Positions 13,001 through 28,000 of a stretch of DNA of 64,000 nt are shown here, piece by piece. Made by a program: the position numbers and the translations under genes. Position 1 is the stretch's first letter. Each line of letters opens with the position of its first letter. The DNA lies in contig CM034101.1 in assembly GCA_019914945.1 (NCBI GenBank), positions 11,047,188-11,111,187 of the forward strand. Reading direction: 5' to 3'. The notes beneath the pieces are model-generated. The model made no database searches. It was not told where the DNA came from and saw only the letters and a list, made by a program, of their open reading frames with translations. The stretch is from Typha latifolia (Eukaryota > Streptophyta > Magnoliopsida > Poales > Typhaceae).

Positions 13001-16000
13001 TAAGAAATATTAGGAGATTGACAAGAAAAGAGATTAAGACAAGAAGAATGATTTCCTTTTTGGTAATTCCCCTGTAATTATAGCATATATACTATTAACC
13101 ATGGAAAAGGAGAGCATGGCTTGATCGCCGCCTCACCAAATATTTGACCTAGATCAAAAGTTGGATTGGCAGCAAATTCACATATTCCTTGCGAGTCTCA
13201 TCTCCAAGCTAATGCTTGCATCCATTTCACGCTACTTCAATTAAAGTATAGTAGCAATTTGACTAATTAAGAAGACTTGAGCATCTTTTTTAGTTGGAAA
13301 GATAGAAGGGGAGGACTAGACTCCAAATCTTTATCAATGTGAATAGAAAAACAATGATAAATTATTAAAGCGATTAAACTTAGTTTAAGAGAAAATTTTA
13401 ATAGTATGGACTAAGTTGATATAAAGAAAACCAAATGCAAGTAGTGGTAACATGTTGAATTTGAGCTGTGACTCTCCTCATTCCTTTCATATTAGTCAAT
13501 GTAAGAGCTATTGTTGTTACTAGATCAACTCCGCGCATCGCTCTAAGTAAGGCATGCACTCTTCGCTCAAGCTCAATCATGTATCACATTCTCTTTTCCT
13601 TTGATCTTCTAGTTGACTAGCTATTTGCCCATATCCTGTCACAAATGATAAAAATTAGTAAAACAAATACCTTCACAAGGAGAGCAAAATATCCCAATAG
13701 AAATATAGATATAAAATCATAAGCATAAAAATAAGAGATAATCAAAGATGACAAAGATGATGATGAGCCTATTATAAACAATAGTATTATCTTTAATTAA
13801 TTAAATAAATGACAACATTAGATTAACTATCATATAGCTCAATAATAAATATGGAATATTCATAAATAATATTATAAAGAAACCAAATTCAACATCTATT
13901 TTTCTCAATATTGTCATAGCAAATAGATTAACCAAACCTCTTTGATCTTTCGAGTTTACAAGAGCAATGTTAACAAGCTTCTCCACTAGCATGATATTTC
14001 TTTTCTTTGCCCGCAACGGCCCCTCTATACTTAATGTAAGAAGCTTAGAGTTAAATGAGAAAGACTCATTCATAGACTGGCTATGTTTGTACCTCCGCCT
14101 CATCTTGGTCTCTTGTTGCAACTCAAGGCCAAAAATCTTATCCTGCAAATGAGGAGGAGCAATTGCAGCCTCCATAGATGGTGGCTCTCAAGGCTCGTCT
14201 TCCAACAATTCAGAAAGTTTCTCAAAAAAGAGTTGAAATTCTCAAGAATTTTCAATATAGTAAACAACTTGTCATTATCGTCATTGTCAAGAACTAGGAG
14301 GTTGCTAATGGAGTTTATGCCTTCGGGGAGGCTTATGATCTCCGACTGGGCATGACGATGCCCAGAGATTTTTTATGGAAAATTTAGCATTTGCTTAATC
14401 AAGAATAAGGACAATAACAGTCATAGCTTGATATAGACAGTAGCAAGAGTGGTGATTGTTGGAAGCATGAGAACCTCATGCTTAGGGTTCAACATTAGGA
14501 TGAGAAACAATCTCAGAGAAAATCTAAAACTACTATAAGTGGTGAAGGTCAATTTGAGAAGGCAAAGGGGTGGTGATAGCAACTTGGGGTCGGCAATTGG
14601 TGGTAGGGAGTGTGAGATGAGAGGTTTGGGAAAAAAAAGTCACTAGGGGTAGGGGGAGAATGATTGGTTTGAGAGGTTGGATTTGGATCATCAAAGATAG
14701 ATAATATCACAATCTATTGGTTCGGAAGCTTTGCAATAGATTGAATGTATCGTAAGCCACTTGGGAAACTAGTAACCATTAAGTTTGGCAAAGTACGAGT
14801 GACTTGGAATGTGGAGGTTAGACACAAGAGTAGGGATGTTAGTTTCATAGTATCCATAGGATCAATCACATTACTTATAGAATTGGTCACCATCGCGCAC
14901 TTTGGAAGTATGGCAAAATTAAGACCTAACTATTCAAGGCCCCATAGGCTTTGTCAACTTTAGTTAGATTAGTACACAATAGTTGAGGAGTTAGGAAATG
15001 AGGACTGAGAAGATTCCCTAATGGTTATAAATTTGTCATAGAGATCTGCAATCTAGGAATAGATACATGATCTAATAGTAAAGGATTTAAAGACTAACAG
15101 CAAAAGACCGGTGGTAACATTATCGTTGTTGAGAGATAATCTCGAGGCCTAATGACCTACAATGAGAGTAGTAAACTTACCTCCCTAGGAAGTCGGAATA
15201 ACAGAGTTGATCTTACCTTAATTAATCATCAATGATGAAGGGGAGCCACCACCCACCACTCCTCGGGCTAGTGGTTACGTCTATCCTTTTGTTGAACTTT
15301 GATCAAAGGCTTGATTGAAGTTATTTTTCCGAAGCTTAGACTAGCGAGCACACATCCTTAGGCCACCCACTAGAGATTCAAAAAGGTCGCATCCCCTAGT
15401 TGCATAGTAATAACAGAAAGGTATCCTATTTATAGAGAACATGAAATTATAACCGAGATGGTCACATTTGTAATAAATAAATAGCAAGTTCTTGTATGTG
15501 ATAATCTGAAATATATTATTTCTAGTTGGTCCAACTTCATGAACTACACTGATATCGGTGCCGATTTGATCTCCTCTGCCAATAGTTGAAAGTTTTGAAG
15601 TCAGGGGATAAGATTAAGCACTAGTAAAAGATCTATGACCCTCATGAGAATGTTTATCATATCTACCTCAAAAGAAAACTTGATAGTAAAAGAAATCAGG
15701 TATTATATCAATAACTTGAAGTTGGCTACCAATTTTCACCTTCTAACAATTTCTTTAGTGAGATAGGCTAAAGGAGGATACCTATTAAAAATATTTCAAT
15801 CAGGTTGAAGCACCATTCGACAAAAACATCTTTTAGACACTTTAGGTTCAAGTCAAATGTGCTAGAGGAATTTTGAAGATATTGTAGTATGGGGCTACAA
15901 AAAACTGAGGTAAAAAATAAGTCTTTGAAGAGTTATGTCCAATATGTTCAAGTATTTTTTTTTTTGTTTTAGGAGTGGTTGCCAAGAGTATTTTTAAGGG

Positions 16001-16078
16001 CTCATGAGAGACTATCTTAATTAAGAGAGGCTTAGACGAATAATGAGATTTTTTAGCCAAAGTATAAAAATTTATAGG
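13001..16078. other. Gene-free repeat-like region
   Basis: I see no intact coding frame. The sequence lies upstream of the LINE relic on the minus strand and may be its decayed 5' part. Similarity is too weak for firm annotation. Several 60-120 codon frames here have no family resemblance. Confidence 0.4.
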
Positions 16079-17040
16079 AGAAACGGTTGGTAGCACTTAT
16101 TTACTCTCGCTAACTCCATTGCATGTAAATCTATATGAATTAATCGTTCCCAAACTATTGATTGGTCCTTGGTTCATCAACAAAGGCTGAATAAGTATTA
16201 ATATTTATAAAGCTAGGTAACTTGCATATTATGAGTCTTATATGCAATATATTACTAAAAATTACTAATTAATCTAACCTCACCTCATCACCGGATACCA
16301 TGGAGAAGCAAGAATGATTGAGTAGAGAAAGACAAGAGAATGTTATGGAAACTTCAAATAATTAAAACATAAGATTTAATTAAGATAACTTTGGTAAATT
16401 TAGCAAGAAAAATATAGGGTTAAACCTAACAAAGTGAAACATAATCATTTTGATAAACATCTATCTTGCTATTAGCACATAAATAATTTGCAAAGTGAAA
16501 AACTCCTATTTCCATCATAACCACTTTATTCTACAAATACATCACATTAGAGGGTTGAGTGGATTGGGAGGCATCTTAGGCAAAGCAAGAAAATTTACTT
16601 AGTGGAGAGGGTTGGTGACACTCATTTACTCTTGCTAACTCTATTGTACTTAGGCTAACATAGAATTAATTGTCCTCAAATTATTGGTTGATCCTTGATT
16701 AACGTTGAATATGTAATGTTGATTATTTTGCTTAGTGACTTACATATTCTAAGTCTATACATAATATATTACTAAAAATCACTAGTTAGTTTAACCTTAG
16801 CTCATCATTAGATGCCTTAGAGAAGTTAGAATGGTCGGGAAGGAAAAAATAAGAGAATTTTATGAAAACTTTAAAATTAAAATGTAAGATTTAAATAATA
16901 TAACTTTAGTAGGTTTAACAAAATATGGTTAAACCTCACAAAAGGAAATAGGGTTATTTTGATAAAATCTCTATCTTACTATTAGCACATAATAATTTGC
17001 AAAGTGGAAGCCCTTACCATTGCTATCACCTAAATCCACA
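16079..17040. repeat. Two diverged direct copies of a ~0.5-kb unit
   Basis: Unit 1 (about 16079-16600) and unit 2 (about 16603-17040) align over most of their length. Paired anchors are GGTTGGTAGCACTTATTTAC at 16086 against GGTTGGTGACACTCATTTAC at 16610, ATATTACTAAAAATTACTA against ATATTACTAAAAATCACTA, and TTAGCACATAAATAATTTGC against TTAGCACATAATAATTTGC. The offset is about 524 bp at the start and 507 bp at the end. No terminal signature identifies the class. Confidence 0.8.
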
Positions 17041-19037
17041 AATATATTAAGTTATTTTAAAATAACATAAAAAACTAAAATCCCGTACAATAAGTTTTAT
17101 TTATAGCGAGAAATTTGATTATATGTAACTTTCTTAGAAAAATAGTTTGCATTAATGGGTAGACCAGTAAAACCATTAATTAGTTTTAAAAGTGTATAAA
17201 AATGATTTTGTTAAAATGATATAGTGTGCTTAGACTCATTGTAGATGATTAGGGGATATCAAATTGAGTTAGATATGTTGAGAGGCGAGGGTAGCCTAAT
17301 TTAAGAGAAAAAAAGGGAAAGGTTACAAGTATAGAGTTCTCTTTTTATGCCAACCTTATAATATTGGTGGATTGTTGGTATGCTTATGATAGTTGATATT
17401 AGATTGTTAGTCTCATAATTGACTCAACTAACTCAGGTTTGAATATATAATAATGAGCTACTTAAAGTGATGTGAGTTACATAGTAATTCTAAAAAACTC
17501 TTATATATATGAATTTTAAAAAGACCACATTTAATTTAATCTCACATTATGTGAGATCCACATTCACACTAAAATCACATCCAACATTCTCTTCATTATA
17601 AATCTTGTAATGTCTTGTGGAGTGTTAGCAATACCTCAACCAGTTGATAATAAATTATTAGAGGCCATAAAGTAGAATTATATGATTCTAGTTCAAGCCG
17701 TTGTGCTACTCATTTTGATAAAATTATAAATATGAGTTTTCTTTCTATTATAGTCTTCATAGAATTATAAATTGTGTCAATACATATAAGAACTCTATTT
17801 TTTTAGTCTAATACATTTATGACATCCTTTCATGCAAAATATTATATTGTGACCAAAGTCATATCTACGTATGTCCTTTCTTTTTCTTTTTTTAGTCTCT
17901 CTATTAATGTAGATATCCCTATTACATGATAAAATATCGATACAAATTAATGTTGTAGTTGAAAACTTAAAGACCTTGTTCACATTGGGAACGGAGTGAA
18001 ATTGGAATAATAAAGTCTAATTTGTTATTATTAAAATAAGGGATTTATTCTAGGAATATCTATTCCTATATTTATTTGTATTCTAAAGATGTAATAATTA
18101 TGTTTGATGTGACATAAAGTGAGAGTAAAGAATAAAATTACTGAAATACCCTTCGATTTAATTTAAAATAGAGTGATAAAATAGATGATAAATAAATTAA
18201 TATATTTTATGTATATAATTGTTGGAGTTACCGTATGCAATGCTAAGCTAAGGTATTATATATGCAATGCTAGACTAAGTCGTTATATATGCATTAAAAT
18301 ATATTAGAGTTTTTGCATTAAAGTATGTTAGAGCTTGCTTGATCTAATCAAATATATTCTACTGTTTCAGAACCGATTGATTCTCGTTGAGTTAGCAAAA
18401 AAAATTCTGAAGGATACAATAAAACCCTAGTTCACTATTGTAATTAAACTTCCTTTGCCCAATGTCGAACTATGTGAGCTTATAGAGGGTTTTGCAATTT
18501 AAGTATATTTATTTTTTTTATTTGTAATAATAGATATATAAATCCTGTGTACTTCAACAAAATATTACATCGATTATAAAAAATATATATGCATTTAATT
18601 TTATATGCTAAATAAAAAACCTAGCAAAAGCCCAGGGTTTTATAAAAAGCTCTAATCAAGAAATGTTTTTTTTATAGAAAAGATGCCTTCACAAATTTTC
18701 TATTATTTAACTATTCATCATAGCATTCACTTAATTTGAACCACATTCTTCTTGAAAAAGCATATATAACTTTTTTGAACGAGCAAATCTAGTTCTGAAA
18801 ATTTATAGCCAAAAAACCACTTTTCCACTAAATACACCACTAGGCGCAAAAAAGATGGAAAAAAACTAAACAAACAATTAGAAGTCATTCCTTTTAACAC
18901 ATGAGATTTACAAGAACTGAACGAATGTACAGTCAGTTGGAGATGTATATTTTATATGTAACATAACCATAGAACGAGCCATTTGCAATGAACAACTGAA
19001 TCAAAACCAGCTTCAGAGCAAATATAGTGATGAGCAC
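17041..19037. other. AT-rich region 3' of SIG6, with one MITE-like stretch
   Basis: I see no gene. The part at about 17980-18190 (TTCACATTGGGAACGG... GATGTGACATAAAGTGAGAG... TACCCTTCGA) resembles the elements at 46541-46870 and 63588-63890, so it is probably a member of the same MITE-like family. The 3' UTR of SIG6 should end within the last few hundred bases of this stretch. Confidence 0.45.
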
Positions 19038-22000
19038 CTAGATTCCTTGAACTATCAATTCCATATAAGCTTCTAGACCTTGGCTTGGGAGACTTGCTTT
19101 CAGCTTTTCCAAAGCGTGACTTTCTATCTGCCGAACCCTTTCCTTTGACAGGCCAAACATGTTGCCGATCTCAGTGAGAGATTTTCGCTCACCGTCATGT
19201 ATGCCGAAACGGTATAGAATTATTGTCCTCTCCCTAGGTTTGAGAATTCTAAGGAGGTCTACCACATGCTGTCTCATCATCATCTTGGTTATTTTCAGAT
19301 CAGGTACTTCAACCTCCGGGTCTGCCGTGATTTCCTGCAACCATCAAGTGAACTCTTGATACAACAAACTTCAGCAGAAAATTGACTTAGACATGATACA
19401 GTGTATTTGGGTATAGAAAATGTCCAACAACTTTTTAAATATCAAGCTTGAATTTATGAGTGTAGAAAAGGAATTACATGGATTTGTATGTAGAAATATG
19501 TACAGGAAACAAGGAAGATAATAAAACCAATAACAGGGAGATGACGTAATGTGCTTGCTCTTGTAATTATGTACGAAAGAAATTCTCACAATCATTAAAT
19601 CAAAATGATATACGCTGGCCTTGGATACTTATAAGACAATCATATGCACCTCAGGGAGGCCATCGCCCTTATGGATCGTTAACTAAGTCAACCTGAAAAG
19701 GGGGAAGTCACTGAATAGACAATCCACCAGTGGAAATCAGATCAATTCTGGACAACCTGCATAGTGCCATGCCTCACGGCAGGCCTGCCATGCCAGTGTC
19801 GGCGCCGCTTCACCAATTGCCCAATAGGCACAACAAATCCTTACATTTTCAAGCAGCTAAGGAAAAAATATGTGACAAGAAAAGGGAAAAAGATTCATGT
19901 CTAAGAATGTGGGCAACAACAGGGGTCTAGTAAAGCAACACGAATGTAGCAAATATAAGATTGTTCATATAGATATTGCAGTAAATCAATGGAAGCTTTC
20001 AGAAGGAGCATGTTGAGAAACAAAAAATTAAATAAATATCTTAAAAATGACTCAATGTGAAAGCTCAAGATCTGAAAAAGAGGATACTAAAAGAATGTGT
20101 GTTAACATCAAAAGAAGTACTAAAGGAACAAATTATGAAACAAGTAATGATAAAACTACAAGTAGCTCACCTAAAGTTGGCAAGGGAATAAAAGCTCAAT
20201 ATTGAGAAACATATCAACAGTTGTTGTTTTTTTCCTGCTATCTAATTAGCATAATTACCTGGAAAGTGACATCCTGATCTGACCAAGGACGTTCTTGAAT
20301 TGAGACTGGTTTTCTAGATGTTAATAACAAACTTCGCAACCTTTCAGTTGTGATCCCAACACGCCTCGCTATGTCTTCGTATGTTGGTAGATGGCCTTCT
20401 TGAAGGTATAATCTCCTTGCAGTCTTTATCTTCTTCAGAACTGCAAAAACATTCTCCTGCAACCATGGAATACAATAAGTGAATTTTACTTCTATCAGAT
20501 CAAATGCTACTAGTTTTTCCATTCGCGAGCAATTCTCGGAAATCAGATATCAGTATAGAAGATGACAAGGAAATTTGTTGATCCGAAACTATTAGATAAA
20601 CTACAATTACTTTGAGTGTCCATGAGAATGAGTAAGACAGAGTAAGGAGTATTTTGCAAAAAATAAAAATTAAGGTACGATATTAGGAACCAATTTCAAG
20701 AAGTTTCAAGTGCCAAAAGCTCATCAACATGTTTAGACTCAATTCTTTTCAAGCTGAAATCAATGAATTTATTTTACAAAATTGACAAATGGGGTTGTTG
20801 CCTAATAATTGGCTCTCCTCTCCTTCTGTGAGGTTGTGTACTTTTATTCGAATGTTACGAAGGTCGTTCCTAGTTTCCTACAATCTCGAGACATTTTCTG
20901 ACTAGTGGCTATCAATTGTCACTGTTAAGAAGCTTTGGCAATTCAAAGATCTATATTCATGCATATATGTATGTAGAGTCCTTGTATTGTGGCTAGGGAA
21001 CATCATACCTATTCTGTCTATATATTCTTTAGCCTAGTAAAAAATAGTAGAAAAGTTTCCTTTTTGCAACATGGTATTAGAGCAATAATATTTTCTATTA
21101 GACACCTCACGTGGAGCGAAATCTCCTTCCTGTCAATTTGTTACGCAAATACAAGTCCCCAATTCACATTGAACTCCCCAAGTTACATGACATGTCTCAT
21201 ATCCCTGTCGAACTCATCATGAGCATGAGTTCTCTCCCAGTCAATTCCTCACGCAATGTGAGTCTCCCTATTCTGTCAAACTCCTTCTGCACAAGTGCTC
21301 TATTTTTTCCCTGTGAGTTCGACAAGTGATATAGTGTGTGCATCCCTCTACCCTCGACTGTTCATCTTCCAATGAGTTCACTGGCATGTGTTCTTCTGTC
21401 AGCAAATATCTCTCTCTGGTTCAATGCACATCTCGTCGAGATCGTAATCATCGCTGCTGATACTGAAGATCTTAGGTTTTGCTGTCGCCGCATCTATTTT
21501 ACAATGGATAATGTTGATCCAACCTGTTACTATCTTCTTCCCTCTGCTGACTTCAAACTTGCAATAACAACTAATTGACCACTACGAAACATGGATACTG
21601 GTATGGAATACGAATATCCCAGTATGGGCAATCGTGAGAAACAAGGATATGATACGCTAAGAATACATTGTGAATTTATATCTATAATATATAATTTAGA
21701 CAGCCTCTCTAAATGAAAATATAAAGCTAATGTTGGCAATATGTTAGTGCTTGTATTCTATTATATTTTGGTAACATGTAATGGTACATGCCAAGCACAT
21801 CTAACTATTCATTAGAAAGCTAATAATTTTTAATAAATTGGCAATTACTAATATTGAGTGAAAAGAAGAGAATTTCAAATTTGTAAATTACAAGTTCATT
21901 GTGACATGAAATCCCAATATCAATCTCCTTAAAATTCATAGACAATCCCAATATCAACTTCTGGCCCCGAGTCTTATTATAAATGGAACCCTCTGAACTA

Positions 22001-25000
22001 ATAGGAATGTTTAATTTGACTTTACATTTCAACTTTCAAAGTATCCAAGTATCCATAGTATCCACTTTTCTATTTTAATTTTGGAAAAATAGGATCCGTT
22101 AAGGAATTACCAGCTATTTTTTGTGAAGTATTCGGCGAGTTTCATGTTCTACATAGTATCTGATGTGATATGGCTAGAGTCTTCTTAGATTGGCCATATT
22201 GGTCAGCTACTTTGGAGACTGCACTTCTGGTTGTGATCTCGCTAACCTACATGAATCTAGTCCCGTACCCTTTGATGCTTTAGATGAGAAACACATATGT
22301 ATATGTAGAGTGCTTATATTGCATTCGCGGAACATCATAACTATTGTATCTATCATATTCTTTACCCCTGATAAGAAAGAGTGAACTTAACCTTTGATAG
22401 CAATCTGAAGTAATAACTCAGTAATACAAAGCATTTGAATTAAAGAGTTTTGGGAATCTTATTATTATAAAATGAGCATGTTACTATGTGTATGTGCTGA
22501 GATACAGCTGCTGGAAGCAAGAGGCTTACTTCTTAGGAATTTCCCAGTTCCCAAATGTACTGCTGTAATCTGGATCAGTGCAGGTACCACGAAATTGTGA
22601 TAATCAGAATAACTTATTGACTCTACCTTGTCTTATAACAAACACAGAATCTTGCTTCAAGGGTAACTTATTTCAAGTTCTTTTTCTATAACTAGACCAT
22701 TTTATCATGTATCCTGGGATAGCAAGATACTGGATATTTACTCATCTCAAGGGTATTTTTCATAATAATAAGAAAAAACTCATGGGGATTGAAAAACTGA
22801 TGACTTCCAAATCCATCATCCTCCCTTCCAATATCCTCAATCAATTCCCACCTATAAGGGAATTTTTACCACAGATAATATAGCTGAAAATCCAGAAAGT
22901 GGCAGCCTGTAGGTGCACCTTGCATAGATGCAGCAAGAATACTTGTATGCATAAAAAAACCGCAGGTTTGGTTGAATAATTGCATCAAAATTGAATGTAG
23001 GACTTTATCTTTTAAAAAAAAAGTCTGAACACTTCAGTTTTAATGAAAATACAAAAGAAAGCCATTCATACCGGCAATCGAACTGTTCTCGAGTTCTGAA
23101 ATATGGCCTTCCTAATAGATTGACGTATCCACCAATATGCATAAGTTGAAAACCGGCATCCTGCTTTAGGCTTAAATTTCTCCAAGCTCCTCATCAAACC
23201 CCTGCTTCCCTCCTACAGTAACAGATACTTTTATACTGAAAGAATGCACTACGATTATCTTGAAGAGGAGAACAAAAGGCTTTTTCAAACTTGAAATTAA
23301 CTATCAACTCCTGATATGACAGAATGGAACAATTCAATGATTCCAACAGACTAATCTAAATATTGCAACTGCAAAAATTGAAATGGGCAAATATAAGAGT
23401 AAGACCCTACCTTCTCTGATTTTGTGTAATTATATGGAAATGATTCATATTCACAGGGCATAACTTCTTCATGATTAATAAACAAGAATACATAGGGGGG
23501 TGGACAGTGTGACATCTAGTAATTAATGTTTCATTGTTTCACATTGTTCATCATTCATTATAAACAAGGTCTAAAGTTCCTCAATATATCTTCAACTTCT
23601 TCAGGATTCATTTATTCTCAGTCAAGTGATTATCAATTGGATGGCTGTTAAACAACCGAATGATATTTCTCTTGATTAGCATAAAATTCATCTGGATTAT
23701 CAGAGAAATGGAAGGAAAAGATCATCAATTTGACTAACAATAGATGGAATTTAAAAGTAGAAAAATCAAAAGCACAGTAGAATAGTTTGGAGTTGATTCA
23801 TGTTATAGTCAACAGATGAGATGAAGATCAACACATGTCTTGCTAAATGGCAGATAGTATTCATGTAATCAATCCCAATCTAATAGGAGATAAGGCTCTT
23901 TTAAATCTTGCTATTGGGAAGACATAAGGATCACAAAAATTAACACAGCAACGGTTTCACCATAATCAAAAGATAAGTAGTCAGCATAAATTAAGGAAGA
24001 TAAATGAACACAGGGAACAAAATACCAGTACAGCATGTAGTAAGTGGAGAAGGATAACCTACCTGCAGTAGATCCTGAATGTTGAGACCCTTCCCCTCAT
24101 ATTGTTTAGCTACATGTACCACAAGACGCAGGTTACCATTAATCATCTTTTCTCGGCTGCGCTTTCCAGAATAAAGGCGAGACTGCAGATCTTGGCAGCT
24201 CATTCCAACAGCTTGAGCCCACTCAGCTAAGGTAGGTTCACGAGCAAATTGAACAGAAAGTCTTTGCTTAACTTCTTCCAATCTGATAAGATCCTGTTAA
24301 GAATTATAATTACGAATCATTAGAAAAGGGCTAGACCATGTTAACAAAGTTAAATCTTGCAAGAGAACGAGAGGACGAAAAACATGCCTGTATCTGAACA
24401 AACAACTCCTTTTCTTCTTTAACAGTTAATAATTGTTTTGTTTCAGGGCCCCACAAAAATAATCTGAGGGGATCATTTAGATCAAGACTTTTATCAATCT
24501 TCTTGCTCATGTTAGTGTTCTTCAAACTGGGGACATCATAAATAAAATTGTCCAGATTCTTTGAGACCTTCCGCTTCTTGGGTCTCCTCTCCAATATTCT
24601 TTTTGATCTAATAATTACTTCTTCCCTTGTCAAGATCTCCTTGCAGAATTCTTTGGGATCAGCACTGAAAACAAGTCATATTTTAGTTGCAGCAATAAGA
24701 TTAAAGCACTTAATTTACTATTGGTAAAAAAGATAGGCCTTAAAGGAATGAAACAAACCCATGAAAATGTGGCTCATTCAACTCTGCAGCCAAGATATTG
24801 GATTTTTCTGCTAGTACAGCAGCTTTTCTTGTGGCCATCATGGCCCTCTTAGCAAGGGCAAGGACATCATCTGGGGTTACAGAATTTGCACTATTCTCAA
24901 ATTCCTTAGCTCCATTTTCTATAGTTGCAGTATTGTCATGTGCAATCAATTCTTCAGTTGAGACTGAAATTGGATTTTCCTCACTGCATGTAGGTGGCAA

Positions 25001-28000
25001 CCTGAAATGAGGAGAACAAGCATAGTGGGTTCAGAAATAAACAAGCCAGCATTAGAAATGTTCAAATAGACAAGCATACCAGAATCCTGACTGATAAAGC
25101 ATTTGGCGTTCAAAATATTTCCGATATTGGTCAAATTCCTGCTCTTCATTCTCTTCACAAGAAGATGTTCCAGTCTCTAATTGCTGCCTATCCAGAGTTT
25201 CCTTAAATAGTTAAACAGAATGATATTAATTTGAACGTGTCAATGGATCAAGCAAATGTGTCAGCAAATAACTGACCAAATGAAGATGCTAACAAGGATG
25301 CACATGAAAATCTAATGCAATTAAGACACATCCTATGAAGCCTTACTCTAAAACATTATAATATGAGAATAAAATATTTGGTCAACATGATAGGTCATAT
25401 AAAAAAGATAACTGGGAATAAGTGCTCGCTGGAAAATCTCTGCAAAACAAAACTAAACATTCGATTGTTTCTGGAGAAAGAGAAAAGTAAACATTTCTTG
25501 GACCACAACATTGATCATAAATAATGAGAATGTACTGAATACCTTTCTATTATGATGCTAGTCATGGAACAATATGCATATGTATCTCAATATTACTACC
25601 TAATAGTTTAAAGAAGATCTCCTGTAATATCACTAAGAAAATCTCACCATTATATGAAATTTCCTTCCTCAAGTTACCAACTTATTAACAGTGTCTCTAC
25701 CAATATAATGAAAACTCATTAAGAAAACATCATCATTATATGAATTATGAAATTTCCTTCCTCAAATTAACAACATATCAAGAGTATTTCTATTTACTGA
25801 TAGAAAAACAGAAATATAGTGACTTCTCATGATAATACCATGCAATTGAATAAAAAAAAGAAACAAAATTTAAGACTTCTATGACTGCAACCATGTCTGA
25901 GCACATAAAGGATTAAGGTGAAAGTCATGTTTGATGCTATCTTAAAAACATAACAAGATATTCAATCTTAGTGCTAAAGTTTGTAGAATGCATTGCACAT
26001 TTACAGTAAGGAGAGACTTTTAGGCTAATCTGCATCAAAGAATAAATCATTGGAGAAAATGTAAAGTTTGATTCATGTTTCCTGCGAAAACATGACAGTA
26101 TTCTGTTAAAAAATTGCACAACCTAGCTAAAGATGTAAGAGAATGTCTTCTTAGACAGCCAAACAAAAAGAGTAAGACAAAGGAAGAAAAGAGAAAAGGT
26201 CTACAGAGCCCAAGTGTTACGAACTAGATCTAGACTAATTCGGACATAAGAAAATTATGAAAATCTTAGGTATTGGTAGCCTCGTGAGTTAGGGTTCTAA
26301 TGGCTTTGGTCTTAATTAAATTAGAGGTCGAGATAAAAAAATATAAATAAAATAGAGAAGCAAGGTCAGAATAAGATAGAACGGTAAATATCCGATGTTA
26401 CGGCAGTCATCGGAGGGTGGCGAATGGCCAAGAGTGGTAGTGGACAGCCGTAAGGTAGGGTGACTCATAGAGATGATAGTGGCTATGGGTTAGAGATAGA
26501 ATTAGAGTTTCTAACTTAGATCTACTCCTAGGAAAATAAACGACTATGATTAATTTACTTTTACTCTTAGATTATCTTACTCTTACTCCTAAGGTAGTCT
26601 AAAGCTAAAATATTATTCTTAATTTTTCATTGGATGCTTGGATTGGATGCTTGGATGAATAAACAAAGAAGCTCAGCCCCTCTATATATATAGGTCGGGT
26701 ATAATAAGTCCTACTCGGACTTAGCCCTAAAAGTTTATATGACTTAAACTAGAACTTACCTTAGAGGCTTGGAGATGACTTAATTGAACTTGTCTTAGTG
26801 ACTTACGTGACTCAATTGAACTTATCTTATTGGCTTACATAACTTAACTAGACTTGCCTTAACGGTTTACATAGCATAACTAAACTTGCCTTACAGGATT
26901 ACATAAGAGATAAACATGAATCATTTAAAAGATAAATAAATTTGATTCATCGAGCCCATTGTCTTCATAATGCGATCCGATCCGACCCGATTGGCATCAC
27001 TAAAAGGAGGCTAAATAATAGGAGACTCTTAACTCTTCTATATGCTTGTCCGCTAATATTTCCCATACAACTTAAATAAAAATAGAATTTGCAAAAACAT
27101 ACTATGAAATGCTTCATTTATAAGCAAAATCTAATAGGAGTGGAAGTCTAGTCATTCCAATCCAGTTGACTTATTAAAGGAGACAACATCAGGCGGCTAA
27201 TAGAGGAGGAAACATCAGAATAGACGAAATTTTGGCCGAGCATTCAAATGCTTAGCCAACCATTCAAATGCCCGATTGGGTTCATCATGTCGTTCGAACA
27301 AGTTCAGAACATTTTGGACAAAGAGAAAAGTTTGCCAATGAGTTCAAATAGCCCTCGAGCCGTTCAAACGCCCGACAACCAGATCGTTGATTAAATTAAT
27401 TTATGTTTAAAGAGTATGACGACTTTAAGGTCTGTTTTGTTTTCTTAAGTGATTAGTTTGATTGGAAGGCTATTTATATGCTATTTTAACTTGATTTTGG
27501 CAAGTAATAATGTATTTTCTTATCTTTTTCTTTTCTCTCAAGTCGACCTACTAGCCAAAGGGCTAGGTTTTGTTGACTTCTTTTTTTGTCCATTAAACTA
27601 CTGTGATAATGCTTGATAGAATTTGCTGCTCAAAACTTATCAATTGATATTAGAGATTTTGTGCCCGGTTGACTAAAATCCATTAATCAACTCAACACAA
27701 AGTCGTGGAGGATGTCGAAGACATAGGTGATATCAGTTGAAGACCATCTCAATGCGCTAGAGTTTCTATCAAAAAGTGAGGACACAGTCAGAACATGGGA
27801 GACTATACAGGTAATTTACAATAGCATTGATGAGGTGACGAAACATATGATGCGCATCGCATAAAATGCTAGCTCTACTACATGGAATGTTGGTCATCAC
27901 ATCTATTAGAGCGCTTGAGGACATTCAAGCTAGGGGATTTCAGCCCCGTGTCACCCGTCTAAACTTTCCAAAGTAATTAGGTGAAGATCCCCTAGGTTGG

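Noticed and set aside
24331..24387. SIG6 exon 5 continuing past VQIQ (open frame to 24331)
   Set aside because: No donor there keeps the phase with exon 6, and the family has no such insert; the GC donor gives a gap-free match.
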